Part shown: piece after piece, positions 1 through 7,191 of the stretch | Layout of the letters: each line of letters begins with the position of its first letter | Numbering within the stretch: the stretch's first letter is position 1 | Source: Dehalococcoidales bacterium | GTDB taxonomy: Bacteria; Chloroflexota; Dehalococcoidia; Dehalococcoidales; UBA5627 | Direction of reading: 5' to 3' | NCBI GenBank assembly: GCA_028706995.1 | Contig: JAQTVR010000022.1 | Location: forward strand, 1 to 13,068 | Length of the DNA stretch: 13,068 nt | The notes under the pieces: generated by a model | What the model saw: the letters and a program-made list of their open reading frames with translations, nothing else | What the model was told of the DNA's origin: nothing | Databases searched by the model: none | Program-made: the position numbers and the translations under genes

Positions 1-1328
1 TCCTTGACGGCCAAAAAAGGGCAATTAAGCTGCCCGAAATTATCATGCCTTCCTATATGAAACATGAAGGCAATTATATTCTGTCCCTGAGCGAAATGGT
101 AATCTGGCTTACCTGCATTGCCAAAGGATTAGGCGTTGAAGTATATAACGGGTTTGCTGCCAAAGATATCATTATAGAGGATGGAAAAGTTAAAGGCATC
201 AAACTGGGTGAAAAAGGTCTTAACAAGGAAGGGAATAGACAATCCAATTATATCCCCGGCGAGGTATTGGAGGCTAAGGTTACCGTATTGGGAGAGGGCT
301 CTTTGGGGCAGCTGGCCGAAAGACTTATTAAAGAGTTCAAACTGGAGAGGCAAAACCCCCAGATTCAATCGTTGGGCGTCAAGGAAATTATCAAGCTGCC
401 GGAGAACAACAAGTTCGGTAACAATAGATTGATACACACGCTTGGTTTTCCGGACCCGGGTATATTCGGCGGAGGGACCCTTTATAGTATTGACAATACG
501 CATGTTGCTGTAGCCATCGTTCTCGCTCTGGACTGGAAATACCCTGATCTGAACCCGCAGCAAGAGCTGCAGTATTTCAAATCACACCGCTTTATAAGTA
601 ATCTTTTGGAGGGAGGAGAGGTGGTTGCCTACGGGGCAAAGACTCTACCAGAGGGAGGCTACTATTCCAAACCGGGGCTGGTAGTGGATGGAGCGCTTAT
701 CATCGGTGACGATGCAGGATTAGTTAATGTTAGGAAGTTAAAGGGCTTGCATTACGCTATAAAATCAGGGATGCTTGCCGCTGAAGCAATATACGAAGCC
801 TTAGAGAAACAGGACTATACGAAAGAAACCCTCATTAAATATGAGGAGTTATTGGAAAAGAGCTTTATAATTAAAGACCTGCGAGCTGCTAAGAACTACC
901 GGCAGGTTTTCTCAAAAGGGATGCTCCTTGGGATGCCTCTCTCTCAAATACAGCAGCTTATCCCTTACAGACTAAAACTGGAACCGGACTACAAGGGCAT
1001 GAAGAAAATCCTCCTGAACAGGCATTATGAAAATGGCATGGATAGACTTACTGCAGTTAGCTATTCCGGGGTATCTCATCGGGAAGAGGAGCCATCGCAT
1101 ATTATCCTAACTACCCCTGAAAAATGCCCGCAGTGCGCTTCAGAGTATAGCGTACATCCATGCGAGTACTTCTGTCCGGCAGGTGTATATAAATTCGAAG
1201 ATAGTCAGCTTATTATCAGCCACTCCAACTGTGTGAACTGTCAAACCTGTCGTGTTAAATGCCCTATGCAGATTATCAGATGGGAGGTTCCAGAAGGCGG
1301 AGATGGGCCTCGCTATAAGATTATGTAA
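1..1328 (+). CDS. ETF-quinone oxidoreductase / FixC-like flavoprotein with C-terminal ferredoxin tail (5' truncated)
   Basis: This is the C-terminal part of an electron-transfer-flavoprotein:quinone oxidoreductase, which passes electrons from reduced ETF to a quinone at the membrane surface. The frame is open from base 3 without an initiator, so the N-terminal FAD Rossmann part lies outside the window; the ATG at 45 is internal. Seen: the ETF-QO signature around MKHEGNY, the segment YGAKTLPEGGYYSKPG followed by IIGDDAGLVNVRKLKGLHYA, which matches the conserved 'EGG..S.P / IG...G..NV.K.KG.H' region, and the family's terminal WEVPEGGDGPRY. Cysteine codons at 1125, 1134, 1161, 1173 and 1230, 1239, 1248, 1260 form CxxC-x8-C-x3-CP and CxxCxxCxxxCP. 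That is enough for two [4Fe-4S] clusters, as in FixX-type ferredoxins, whereas mitochondrial ETF-QO has one. No ETF genes are in the window. It is convergent with the rest of the locus and probably functionally separate. The choice between ETF-QO and a FixC-FixX fusion is open. Confidence 0.9.
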   Translation, partial: LDGQKRAIKLPEIIMPSYMKHEGNYILSLSEMVIWLTCIAKGLGVEVYNGFAAKDIIIEDGKVKGIKLGEKGLNKEGNRQSNYIPGEVLEAKVTVLGEGSLGQLAERLIKEFKLERQNPQIQSLGVKEIIKLPENNKFGNNRLIHTLGFPDPGIFGGGTLYSIDNTHVAVAIVLALDWKYPDLNPQQELQYFKSHRFISNLLEGGEVVAYGAKTLPEGGYYSKPGLVVDGALIIGDDAGLVNVRKLKGLHYAIKSGMLAAEAIYEALEKQDYTKETLIKYEELLEKSFIIKDLRAAKNYRQVFSKGMLLGMPLSQIQQLIPYRLKLEPDYKGMKKILLNRHYENGMDRLTAVSYSGVSHREEEPSHIILTTPEKCPQCASEYSVHPCEYFCPAGVYKFEDSQLIISHSNCVNCQTCRVKCPMQIIRWEVPEGGDGPRYKIM

Positions 1329-1375
1329 CTGTGTCTCAGTAGGCAAAGTTAAGTTCTTTTTTTGAGCCTCTTTAT

Positions 1376-1391
1376 CACCAACCCCTTGGTG
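1376..1391 (+). terminator. Small hairpin after the ETF-QO gene
   Basis: A perfect 6-bp stem CACCAA/TTGGTG closes a CCCC loop about 50 nt after the stop codon. No T-run follows it, so it is not a classical intrinsic terminator; it may be an mRNA 3'-end structure or chance. Confidence 0.25.
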
Positions 1392-1542
1392 GCCGATTTA
1401 AATCACCAATTTATGCTATTTGTAAATATTTTTTCGATTTAGTTATTGCTTCTTGCAATTATCAAATTTTAAATCTTAGAAAGAATTATTTATACTTAGG
1501 GATAACTCCAAATAAACATCTTAAATTATTCATAACATCTCA

Positions 1543-1578
1543 AAAAAGGCACGTCACTTAATAGGACATACCCTTTTT
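1543..1578. terminator. Candidate bidirectional terminator between convergent genes
   Basis: AAAAAGG (1543-1549) pairs with CCTTTTT (1572-1578), and an inner GTC/GAC pair (1553-1555/1565-1567) could extend the stem. The A-tract/T-tract arms give a U-rich 3' side whichever strand is transcribed, as expected between convergent genes. The stem is G+C-poor and the loop large, so support is modest. Confidence 0.35.
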
Positions 1579-1602
1579 ATTTTTATCTTTCCTATTATCG
1601 GG

Positions 1603-2625
1603 CTAGCGGGTAACAGATTTCTCTTTTGCGTCTTTTCTGGCAAGTGCCTCGCGACGGGTAGCCAGTTTTGCCAGTTTTTGTTGCAGGGCGTCTTCCATCC
1701 CCTGTCCGAATTCACAACTATTACACTGGAATAACCGGCTACAGATTCTGTGTGATACATCACCTTTAATAGCGTAGCGACATAACCGCTGTCCACCGGG
1801 AAGTTCTTTCAATTTATCCAGTGCAACACCAAGTTCAGTTGATTCCCCCCTAGCCATTTTTTGTTGCATCATCTGATCGAAATCGCAATTTATACAGTTA
1901 TATTCATTTGTACAAATATTGAAATCCACCATTCCCATCTTCATCCATAAACACTCTTTTATTTTGGTTCCCCGATTATCTAAGGCGGCTTCATCAGTCA
2001 CCGTTCTTGCCTTTACAGTCGATTCCTGGGTTTTTCTCAACCCGGTTCTTGCCTCTATACTTTCCGGAGCTACTTTCAGGATAGAGCTAAACTCTTTCAC
2101 AGCTTCTTCATATCTATTATTACTCAAAAAATCCTGCCCCAGTTTAATATGTTCCGGAATATCCTGTACCTCTATAGCAATTAACTCTTCAATTTTTTGG
2201 GGGGGTTCTTCAACAATTTCTTGTGCCATCGCTGTTTTATCTTTTTCTTTACGAATCTCTATCTGCAAAGGACCGATCTTTTCACGTATTAATTTCTCCA
2301 ATTCGCTCATATCGAACGGTTTGGCGAGATAATCCATCGCTCCCTCTTTCATCGCTTCGACGGCCGTATCTATAGAAGGATACGCTGTAATAAAAATGCC
2401 GTTGAGTTTAGGATTTTTTGTGCGAGCTTCTTTGAATACCTCCAATCCACTTTTACCCGGTAATTTCAAATCAAGAATAGCCACTTCAAAATCCTGTTCG
2501 TCAATAGCTTCCAAGGCCAATTCTCCGCTTCCAGCCGTTCTGACCTCATAACCGCTGTCCGTTAACCAATCTTTTATAGATTCCCGTATAGCAATCTCAT
2601 CGTCTACTACCAATATGGGTTTCAT
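1603..2625 (-). CDS. Response regulator: receiver, TPR-like helices and a duplicated tetra-cysteine motif
   Basis: A 340-residue protein. Residues 1-118 form a receiver domain with the acidic pair D8-D9, phospho-acceptor D52 (LDLKLPG), T80 and K102 (AKPF) all intact. After a charged linker, about 158-200 reads as a TPR-like helical pair (LGQDFLSNNRYEEAVKEFSS). The C-terminal part holds two copies of C-x12-C-x5-C-x2-C-[DE]-F, at C225/238/244/247 and C282/295/301/304. These could bind Fe-S or zinc; I do not recognise a named family with certainty. There is no HTH, AAA+ or enzymatic output domain, so it probably acts by protein contact or as a phosphate sink. The start is set by the Shine-Dalgarno AGGAGG (2632-2637) ahead of the ATG at 2625; an upstream in-frame ATG at 2709 lies beyond the sigma54 promoter and is not used. 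The gene has its own -24/-12 promoter and sits 144 nt after the NtrC-type gene. Confidence 0.85.
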   Translation of the reverse strand: MKPILVVDDEIAIRESIKDWLTDSGYEVRTAGSGELALEAIDEQDFEVAILDLKLPGKSGLEVFKEARTKNPKLNGIFITAYPSIDTAVEAMKEGAMDYLAKPFDMSELEKLIREKIGPLQIEIRKEKDKTAMAQEIVEEPPQKIEELIAIEVQDIPEHIKLGQDFLSNNRYEEAVKEFSSILKVAPESIEARTGLRKTQESTVKARTVTDEAALDNRGTKIKECLWMKMGMVDFNICTNEYNCINCDFDQMMQQKMARGESTELGVALDKLKELPGGQRLCRYAIKGDVSHRICSRLFQCNSCEFGQGMEDALQQKLAKLATRREALARKDAKEKSVTR

Positions 2626-2672
2626 TGTTATCCTCCTGATAGTTATTTCTTTTTGTCCCATCTTAGTATTGG

Positions 2673-2689
2673 CGCAATTTTCTTGCCAA
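2673..2689 (-). promoter_or_regulatory. Sigma54 (-24/-12) promoter for the Cys-rich response regulator
   Basis: The - strand reads TTGGCAAGAAAATTGCG. This matches the RpoN consensus YTGGCACGNNNNTTGCW at all but two defined positions (A for C after TGGCA, and the final G) and has the required 10 nt between the invariant GG and GC. Transcription would start near 2662, giving a leader of about 37 nt that includes the AGGAGG of the next gene. A short inverted repeat TGTC-AGGC-GACA (2697-2708) lies just upstream. The adjacent upstream genes encode an RpoN-like factor and a sigma54 activator. Confidence 0.75.
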
Positions 2690-2769
2690 TGATAAATGTC
2701 AGGCGACAAAGTATAAGAGAGGATATAAACAGTAGTTGATGGATTAGAATCAGATTTAGTTTGAAATTT

Positions 2770-4128
2770 TTACTTGTGCAGTTTATTTACAGCTATTTTA
2801 TATGCTTTGATCTTGTTGTATAGAGTCACCCTGGAAATCCCTAGAATACCAGCAGCTTTAGTATAATTCCAGCCGGATTCTTCCAATACATTGGAAATAT
2901 GCTTCTTTTCAACATCTTTAATACTTTCTTCTGAATAAGTCTTATCTGTCAACAGTATTGTTTTCTGAGGCAAATCATCCAAATTAATAATATTATTTTT
3001 TGCTAATATAACAGCTCTTTCTATCACGTTCTCCAATTCCCTTACATTTCCAGGCCATTCATATTTTAATAAATGATCCACCGCCTCAGGGGAGAAATCA
3101 ACTATTTCCTTCCTGTTTTCAATTGCAAACCTTTTTAAGAAATACCGGGTAAGTAAAGGTATATCCTCTTTTCGATTTCTAAGTGGCGGTAATTCGATAT
3201 TGACTACATTAAGACGGTAATACAGATCTTCGCGGAATTTTCCTTTAGCTATTGCCTCTTTCATGTCTTTATTGGTCGCCGAAACCAGCCTGACATCGAC
3301 TTTGACCAGTTCATTACCGCCTACTCGGGTAAACTCCTTTTCTTCCAATACCCTTAACAGGTGAACCTGAATACTTGCGCTCATATCACCGATCTCGTCC
3401 ATAAAAAGAGTGCCATTATTGGCTATTTCAAATTTACCTTTCCTTTGAATATGCGCCCCTGTAAAGGAACCCTTCTCATGCCCGAATAATTCGCTTTCGA
3501 GAATACTCTCAGGTAGCGCTGCACAACTGATAGCCACGAACAGTTTATCATGTCGATAGCTATGATTATGTATTGCCCTGGCTACCAGTTCTTTACCCGT
3601 ACCACTTTCACCCGTTATTAAAACCGTAGCATTGCTTTTAGCAACCACTTTGACGAGTTCGATAACACCCTGCATTTTGGAGCTTTTGTAGATAATATTT
3701 TCAAAGCTATAGCGTTCATTTAGCTTATGATGCAGTAATGTATTCTCTTCTACAATACGTTGATGCTCTATTATTTTTTCGATCAATATTTCTGCCTTCT
3801 CAGGGCAGAAAGGTTTCTCGATATAATCGAATGCCCCTTCCCTCATAGCATTTATGGCTGTAGGAATACTCCCATAAGCAGTCATTATTATTACTTCGAT
3901 TCCGGGGCATATTTCTTTGGCTCTCTTCAATACATCGACCCCGGCCATTCCCGGCATTATAAGATCCACGATAGCGATGTTCGGCTTCTCATCTTTTATT
4001 ATCTGTAAGGCTTCAACCCCATTACCGGCCATAAATACAGAATACCCGATATCGTCAAGCCAATCGAAAAAAGATCTCCGTATTATTTCTTCATCGTCAA
4101 CTAATATTATTTTAGTTTTCTTGTGCAT
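2770..4128 (-). CDS. NtrC-family sigma54-dependent response regulator
   Basis: A 452-residue transcription activator of RpoN-type RNA polymerase. Residues 1-120 are a receiver with D11-D12, phospho-acceptor D55 (VDLIMPG), T83 and K105 (EKPF). A sigma54-interaction AAA+ domain follows from about 145 to 380, with Walker A GESGTGKE (173-180), the sigma54-contacting loop GSFTGA (220-225, the common Ser variant of GAFTGA), Walker B LFMDEIGD (D244, E245) and the PPLRNRKEDIP sensor region. The C-terminus is a Fis-type HTH (about 415-447, SGWNYTKAAGILGISRVTLY). All ATPase and contact motifs are intact, so it should be active. Its ATG lies inside the kinase gene: the two overlap by 17 nt, arguing for translational coupling and a cognate pair. 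The nearest plausible target is the -24/-12 promoter at 2673-2689. Confidence 0.95.
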   Translation of the reverse strand: MHKKTKIILVDDEEIIRRSFFDWLDDIGYSVFMAGNGVEALQIIKDEKPNIAIVDLIMPGMAGVDVLKRAKEICPGIEVIIMTAYGSIPTAINAMREGAFDYIEKPFCPEKAEILIEKIIEHQRIVEENTLLHHKLNERYSFENIIYKSSKMQGVIELVKVVAKSNATVLITGESGTGKELVARAIHNHSYRHDKLFVAISCAALPESILESELFGHEKGSFTGAHIQRKGKFEIANNGTLFMDEIGDMSASIQVHLLRVLEEKEFTRVGGNELVKVDVRLVSATNKDMKEAIAKGKFREDLYYRLNVVNIELPPLRNRKEDIPLLTRYFLKRFAIENRKEIVDFSPEAVDHLLKYEWPGNVRELENVIERAVILAKNNIINLDDLPQKTILLTDKTYSEESIKDVEKKHISNVLEESGWNYTKAAGILGISRVTLYNKIKAYKIAVNKLHK

Positions 4129-6058
4129 ATTTCACTGGCAAATATACTATAAAATTAGAGCCTTCCCCCTCTTTTGATTGCACTTCGATTTTCCCATGAT
4201 GGCGTTGCATAATACCATAGGATATAGCTAATCCCAAACCTACACCTTTCTTATCCCGTTTGGTAGTAAAAAATGGAGTAAATAATTTACGCATATTTTC
4301 AGACGTTATGCCCACTCCTGTATCACTAACCTCAATTTTCACATAGATCCCATCCGTTGAAGTTCGCAGTGTCAGTTCCCCTCCGTCAGGCATTGCCTGT
4401 ATTGCATTCATAATAAGATTAGTACAAACCTGTTGCAGTTGATCGAAGTCAGCTGCAATCTTAGGGAGCCCTAAAGCAAGTTTCTTAGTAACCTTTATAG
4501 GTTGCAGTTCAACAGAATGTATCCCCAGATCAAAGCTGCGTTCAAGAATTTCGTTAATATCTACTTCCCAAAACCTCGGCATCGATTGTCTGGAAAAATC
4601 AAGCAGACTTCTAACCAGCTTAGTACTACGATGCAGTTCAGTTTCCATTTTTGAAAGATAATCCAGAGCCACATCCTTGGAAAATTCATCACTTTTTAAT
4701 CTTTTAACCATTAGCTGAGTATAGACTAGAACCCCCGATAGCGGATTATTTATCTCATGAGCAACGGAAGCGGCTAACTGTCCCAGAGAAGTCATCTTTT
4801 CGGCCTGTATCAATCCTTCCTGTGTCTCCTGAAGATGGCTATGTAAATATGGCCAGCACATCTCGATTTCAGCCAGCCCCTGACAAACCGCAGTAGCCAG
4901 TTCACGGCAGGAACTATATCCACAAGCCCCACAGTTGAATTGATTTTCCGGTTTAATTCTATTCATACGTTCCAAAATCTTTTCTACTTCTTCATTACCA
5001 GGAGTAGATAAACTCACACTTTGCGGATTAAATAGACGGCTAAGGTCGATATTTGCATACTTCTGGATATCTTTTTCTGTTTGTTCAGGATCACTCATTC
5101 TAGCAGTATATTTGACAACCAATTCTTTGCGCCTGAAACCACTCAGGTCATTATCAATCACCGGACCGCCTATACAACCATGGCAGAAATTTAGATTGAT
5201 AAACCTGGCATCTATTTCCCCTTTGGAAAATTCTTTTAATATTTTGGCTACATATTCTCTACCGTGAGCACTGATAACCTCATTTTCTAATATATCATCC
5301 GAAAGCCCCGCTATTTTCAGGAGACCACCCGATATGGATACCAGCCTTCCCAGATTAGTACTGGGTCCAAAAAACTCAGCTTCCGGCTCAACCTCAGGAT
5401 TTATACTTTTAGCCGCAAACATTTCTTTCAAATCGGCAAAAGTAAGAACTGCATCTATGGCTCCACTATTATTTTCGTCCTTGGCTTCAGCCTTTTTTGC
5501 CACACATGGACCGATAAAGACCACTTTGGCATTAGAGTTATAGTGTTTTTTTATCAACCTGCCGGTGGCAATCATAGGAGACACAATATGAGCGAAGTTG
5601 TTGATTAATTTCGGATAGTATTTTTCAACATAGCTTACTACTGCTGGACAATTAGAAGACAGAATGGTCTTATCGCTCTCCTTATTTAAAAGAAGGGCAT
5701 ATTCTCTACCGATAAGTTCAGCACCAAATGAATCTTCCATCACCTCGCTAAAACCCAGTTTCTTTAATGCAGATACAAAACTACCGGGAGTGATATCAGC
5801 CAAAGCTGCTGGAAAGGAAGAAGACATGACAGCTATTACATCTTTATGACTGGCAAGTAATTGCCAAACCAAACTTGTATCACTCTCAACGCGTTTTGCA
5901 CCTGTAGCACATACTTGGAGGCAGTTGCCACAAACGACGCACCTCTCTTTTATTACCTGTGCCAAACCATCTTCTACTTTGATAGCTTTAACAGGACAGA
6001 AACGAATACAGGCATAGCAACCTTTACACTTATCTTTTTCCGTATAGATAATACTCAT
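4112..6058 (-). CDS. [FeFe]-hydrogenase-like sensor histidine kinase
   Basis: A 648-residue cytosolic kinase with no membrane segment. Residues 8-52 are a 2[4Fe-4S] ferredoxin (C11/14/17/21 and C40/43/46/50). About 64-320 is an [FeFe]-hydrogenase H-cluster domain with degenerate motifs: L1 SSNCP (134-138, where catalytic enzymes have TSCCP), L2 GPCVAKK (C185) and L3 FCHGC (C292, C295, one residue shorter than C-x3-C). The four cubane-ligand cysteines remain, but the proton-transfer cysteine is Asn136. A 4Fe-4S domain follows (C376/379/384/401), then HisKA with H434 (VAHEINNP), an N box (N547-N551) and G boxes DTGVGI and GLGLAIS. This matches the kinase-linked putative H2-sensing class (HydDB group C1-like). 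The start is supported by GGAG 9-12 nt upstream; the gene begins 3 nt after the rpoN-like gene. H2 sensing is inferred; it could instead read redox state. Confidence 0.93.
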   Translation of the reverse strand: MSIIYTEKDKCKGCYACIRFCPVKAIKVEDGLAQVIKERCVVCGNCLQVCATGAKRVESDTSLVWQLLASHKDVIAVMSSSFPAALADITPGSFVSALKKLGFSEVMEDSFGAELIGREYALLLNKESDKTILSSNCPAVVSYVEKYYPKLINNFAHIVSPMIATGRLIKKHYNSNAKVVFIGPCVAKKAEAKDENNSGAIDAVLTFADLKEMFAAKSINPEVEPEAEFFGPSTNLGRLVSISGGLLKIAGLSDDILENEVISAHGREYVAKILKEFSKGEIDARFINLNFCHGCIGGPVIDNDLSGFRRKELVVKYTARMSDPEQTEKDIQKYANIDLSRLFNPQSVSLSTPGNEEVEKILERMNRIKPENQFNCGACGYSSCRELATAVCQGLAEIEMCWPYLHSHLQETQEGLIQAEKMTSLGQLAASVAHEINNPLSGVLVYTQLMVKRLKSDEFSKDVALDYLSKMETELHRSTKLVRSLLDFSRQSMPRFWEVDINEILERSFDLGIHSVELQPIKVTKKLALGLPKIAADFDQLQQVCTNLIMNAIQAMPDGGELTLRTSTDGIYVKIEVSDTGVGITSENMRKLFTPFFTTKRDKKGVGLGLAISYGIMQRHHGKIEVQSKEGEGSNFIVYLPVKYAQEN

Positions 6059-6061
6059 TTT

Positions 6062-7153
6062 TTATCTCCTAACAAAACGCCTCTTGTTTTTCGGTGGTAT
6101 TTTAAGAGTATTTCTTAAGTCTGCCACTGAACGTCTGGAAATATTTACCCCATGCTTTTCTACAAGCATTTTCTGTATTTGTGCATCTGAGAGGAGACCG
6201 GCCTCCGTCTCCAGAAGTTTTTTAAGCAGTGTTATTTTTAATTTTTTAGGCCCGGCAAAAAAATCTTTTAGAATAACTTCCCTTCCTTGAGGGATCTCTA
6301 TAGTCCGGTATTTTATCGCCCGGCTTACGGTACCGGGAGAAATTCCTATCTTATTAGCCAGCTCTTTTTGGCTTAACGGTAATATAGTCCTAATATCTCC
6401 CGAATCCAGATATCCCGCCTGTATTTCAATAATATTGTTTAATATCCGGTGTAATGTTTCTTTACACCTGTTAATCATCTCGAGCTTATGAAAAAGTTTT
6501 TTTGCCTCTTTAATTTCCCCATAGCTTAAACCTTTTGAAATCTCCATTTGTTCGAACTTTTCATAGTCGATATTATATCGTCCTTTAGCTAGTGCCACTG
6601 AAAAATAACCTATTGTAAAACCAATTTTATCTCTTCCGATAGAGGCGATTTTGGAATAATTAATATCTATAGAACTTACTTTCGATGGATGATAAAACTC
6701 ATTCATTATCGTAATATCATCAACCAGAGCGTTTATATCCTTAACCTGTGATATTTCAAGGTTACATTTATTAGCAAGTTCTACGTTAGATAAACCTTCT
6801 TCCGGTAAAAGAAAGTATTTTTTAAAATTTTCAAGTCCTATTTTGCGAATATATTCAATAACACGCTTTTTATTTGATAAAAGAGTTTCCACATCAGGAG
6901 ACTGGCTATCAGCGATCAGATCCTCCTTAAGTGTATAGAATTTCCCTGATATATCAGCTTGATTCAACTTGTTATAACGAATTATTTTTTCTTTTTTGAA
7001 TAACCTATCGAATAACTTACTGTGTTCTATCTCGCTTATTAAGGAGCTTAGCTCGCTCTGAGGCATTTCCAGCAGGGCGGACTGTTCAATCCTGAGGAAC
7101 TGTCTCATCCCTTGGTGCATTTGCAGAGATTGTTTCTGTTCTAACATAGACAT
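6062..7153 (-). CDS. rpoN: Short, divergent RNA polymerase sigma54 factor (RpoN)
   Basis: A 363-residue sigma54-type factor, which directs RNA polymerase to -24/-12 promoters and needs an NtrC-type ATPase. Region I is recognisable at 4-45 (Gln/Leu-rich, QKQSLQMHQGMRQFL then LLEMPQSELSSLI). A middle core-binding part is followed by the sigma54 HTH at about 260-282 (LSQKELANKIGISPGTVSRA) and ILKDFF. The C-terminal RpoN box reads SRRSVADLR (339-347) instead of ARRTVAKYR, keeping the DNA-contacting Arg pair. Usual family members are around 450-500 residues; the acidic region II and part of the core-binding region appear missing. No Shine-Dalgarno precedes the ATG at 7153, and ATG at 7147 is an alternative. 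It is first in the block with the sensor kinase and activator, so it may be a dedicated factor. A degenerate, specialised paralogue is possible if a full-length rpoN exists elsewhere. Confidence 0.85.
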   Translation of the reverse strand: MSMLEQKQSLQMHQGMRQFLRIEQSALLEMPQSELSSLISEIEHSKLFDRLFKKEKIIRYNKLNQADISGKFYTLKEDLIADSQSPDVETLLSNKKRVIEYIRKIGLENFKKYFLLPEEGLSNVELANKCNLEISQVKDINALVDDITIMNEFYHPSKVSSIDINYSKIASIGRDKIGFTIGYFSVALAKGRYNIDYEKFEQMEISKGLSYGEIKEAKKLFHKLEMINRCKETLHRILNNIIEIQAGYLDSGDIRTILPLSQKELANKIGISPGTVSRAIKYRTIEIPQGREVILKDFFAGPKKLKITLLKKLLETEAGLLSDAQIQKMLVEKHGVNISRRSVADLRNTLKIPPKNKRRFVRR

Positions 7154-7162
7154 TATAAAATT

Positions 7163-7191
7163 ATTATACTATTTATAACATTATATGTCTA
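7163..7191 (-). promoter_or_regulatory. Sigma70-type promoter for the rpoN-sensor-activator block
   Basis: On the - strand TAGACA (7191-7186; one mismatch to TTGACA) is followed by a 17-nt spacer and a perfect TATAAT (7168-7163). The expected start near 7156 is only a few bases before the ATG at 7153, so the transcript would be leaderless or nearly so. This agrees with the missing ribosome binding site. The surroundings are very A+T-rich, which raises the chance-match rate, but the spacing is ideal. Confidence 0.6.

Larger units (their letters stand above)
1329..1602. other. Convergent intergenic region, no gene seen
   Basis: This 274-nt A+T-rich stretch separates the ends of two convergent genes. 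No open frame with a ribosome binding site or a recognisable product was found. It contains a T-run (1357-1363), a small hairpin (1376-1391) and a weak A-tract/T-tract hairpin (1543-1578). The expected content is transcription termination for both genes. Confidence 0.6.

Noticed and set aside
1341..1369. AGGC and GCCT arms around a T-run as a terminator for the + strand gene.
   Set aside because: The T-run lies inside the would-be stem side with a bulge, and the 4-bp pairing is too weak.
1919..2332. Open frame on the + strand rich in Ser, Leu and Ile, resembling a membrane protein.
   Set aside because: It is the reverse complement of the receiver and TPR-like coding region; the hydrophobic look arises from complementing charged codons.
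2697..2708. TGTC-AGGC-GACA as an activator binding site.
   Set aside because: The arms are only 4 bp and it lies just upstream of the -24 element, closer than usual NtrC-type sites; kept only as a remark.
2626..2709. A 28-residue N-terminal extension of the Cys-rich response regulator, from an in-frame ATG at 2709.
   Set aside because: The extension would lie across the -24/-12 promoter and is unlike a receiver. The ATG at 2625 has an AGGAGG at good spacing and is followed at once by the receiver motif.
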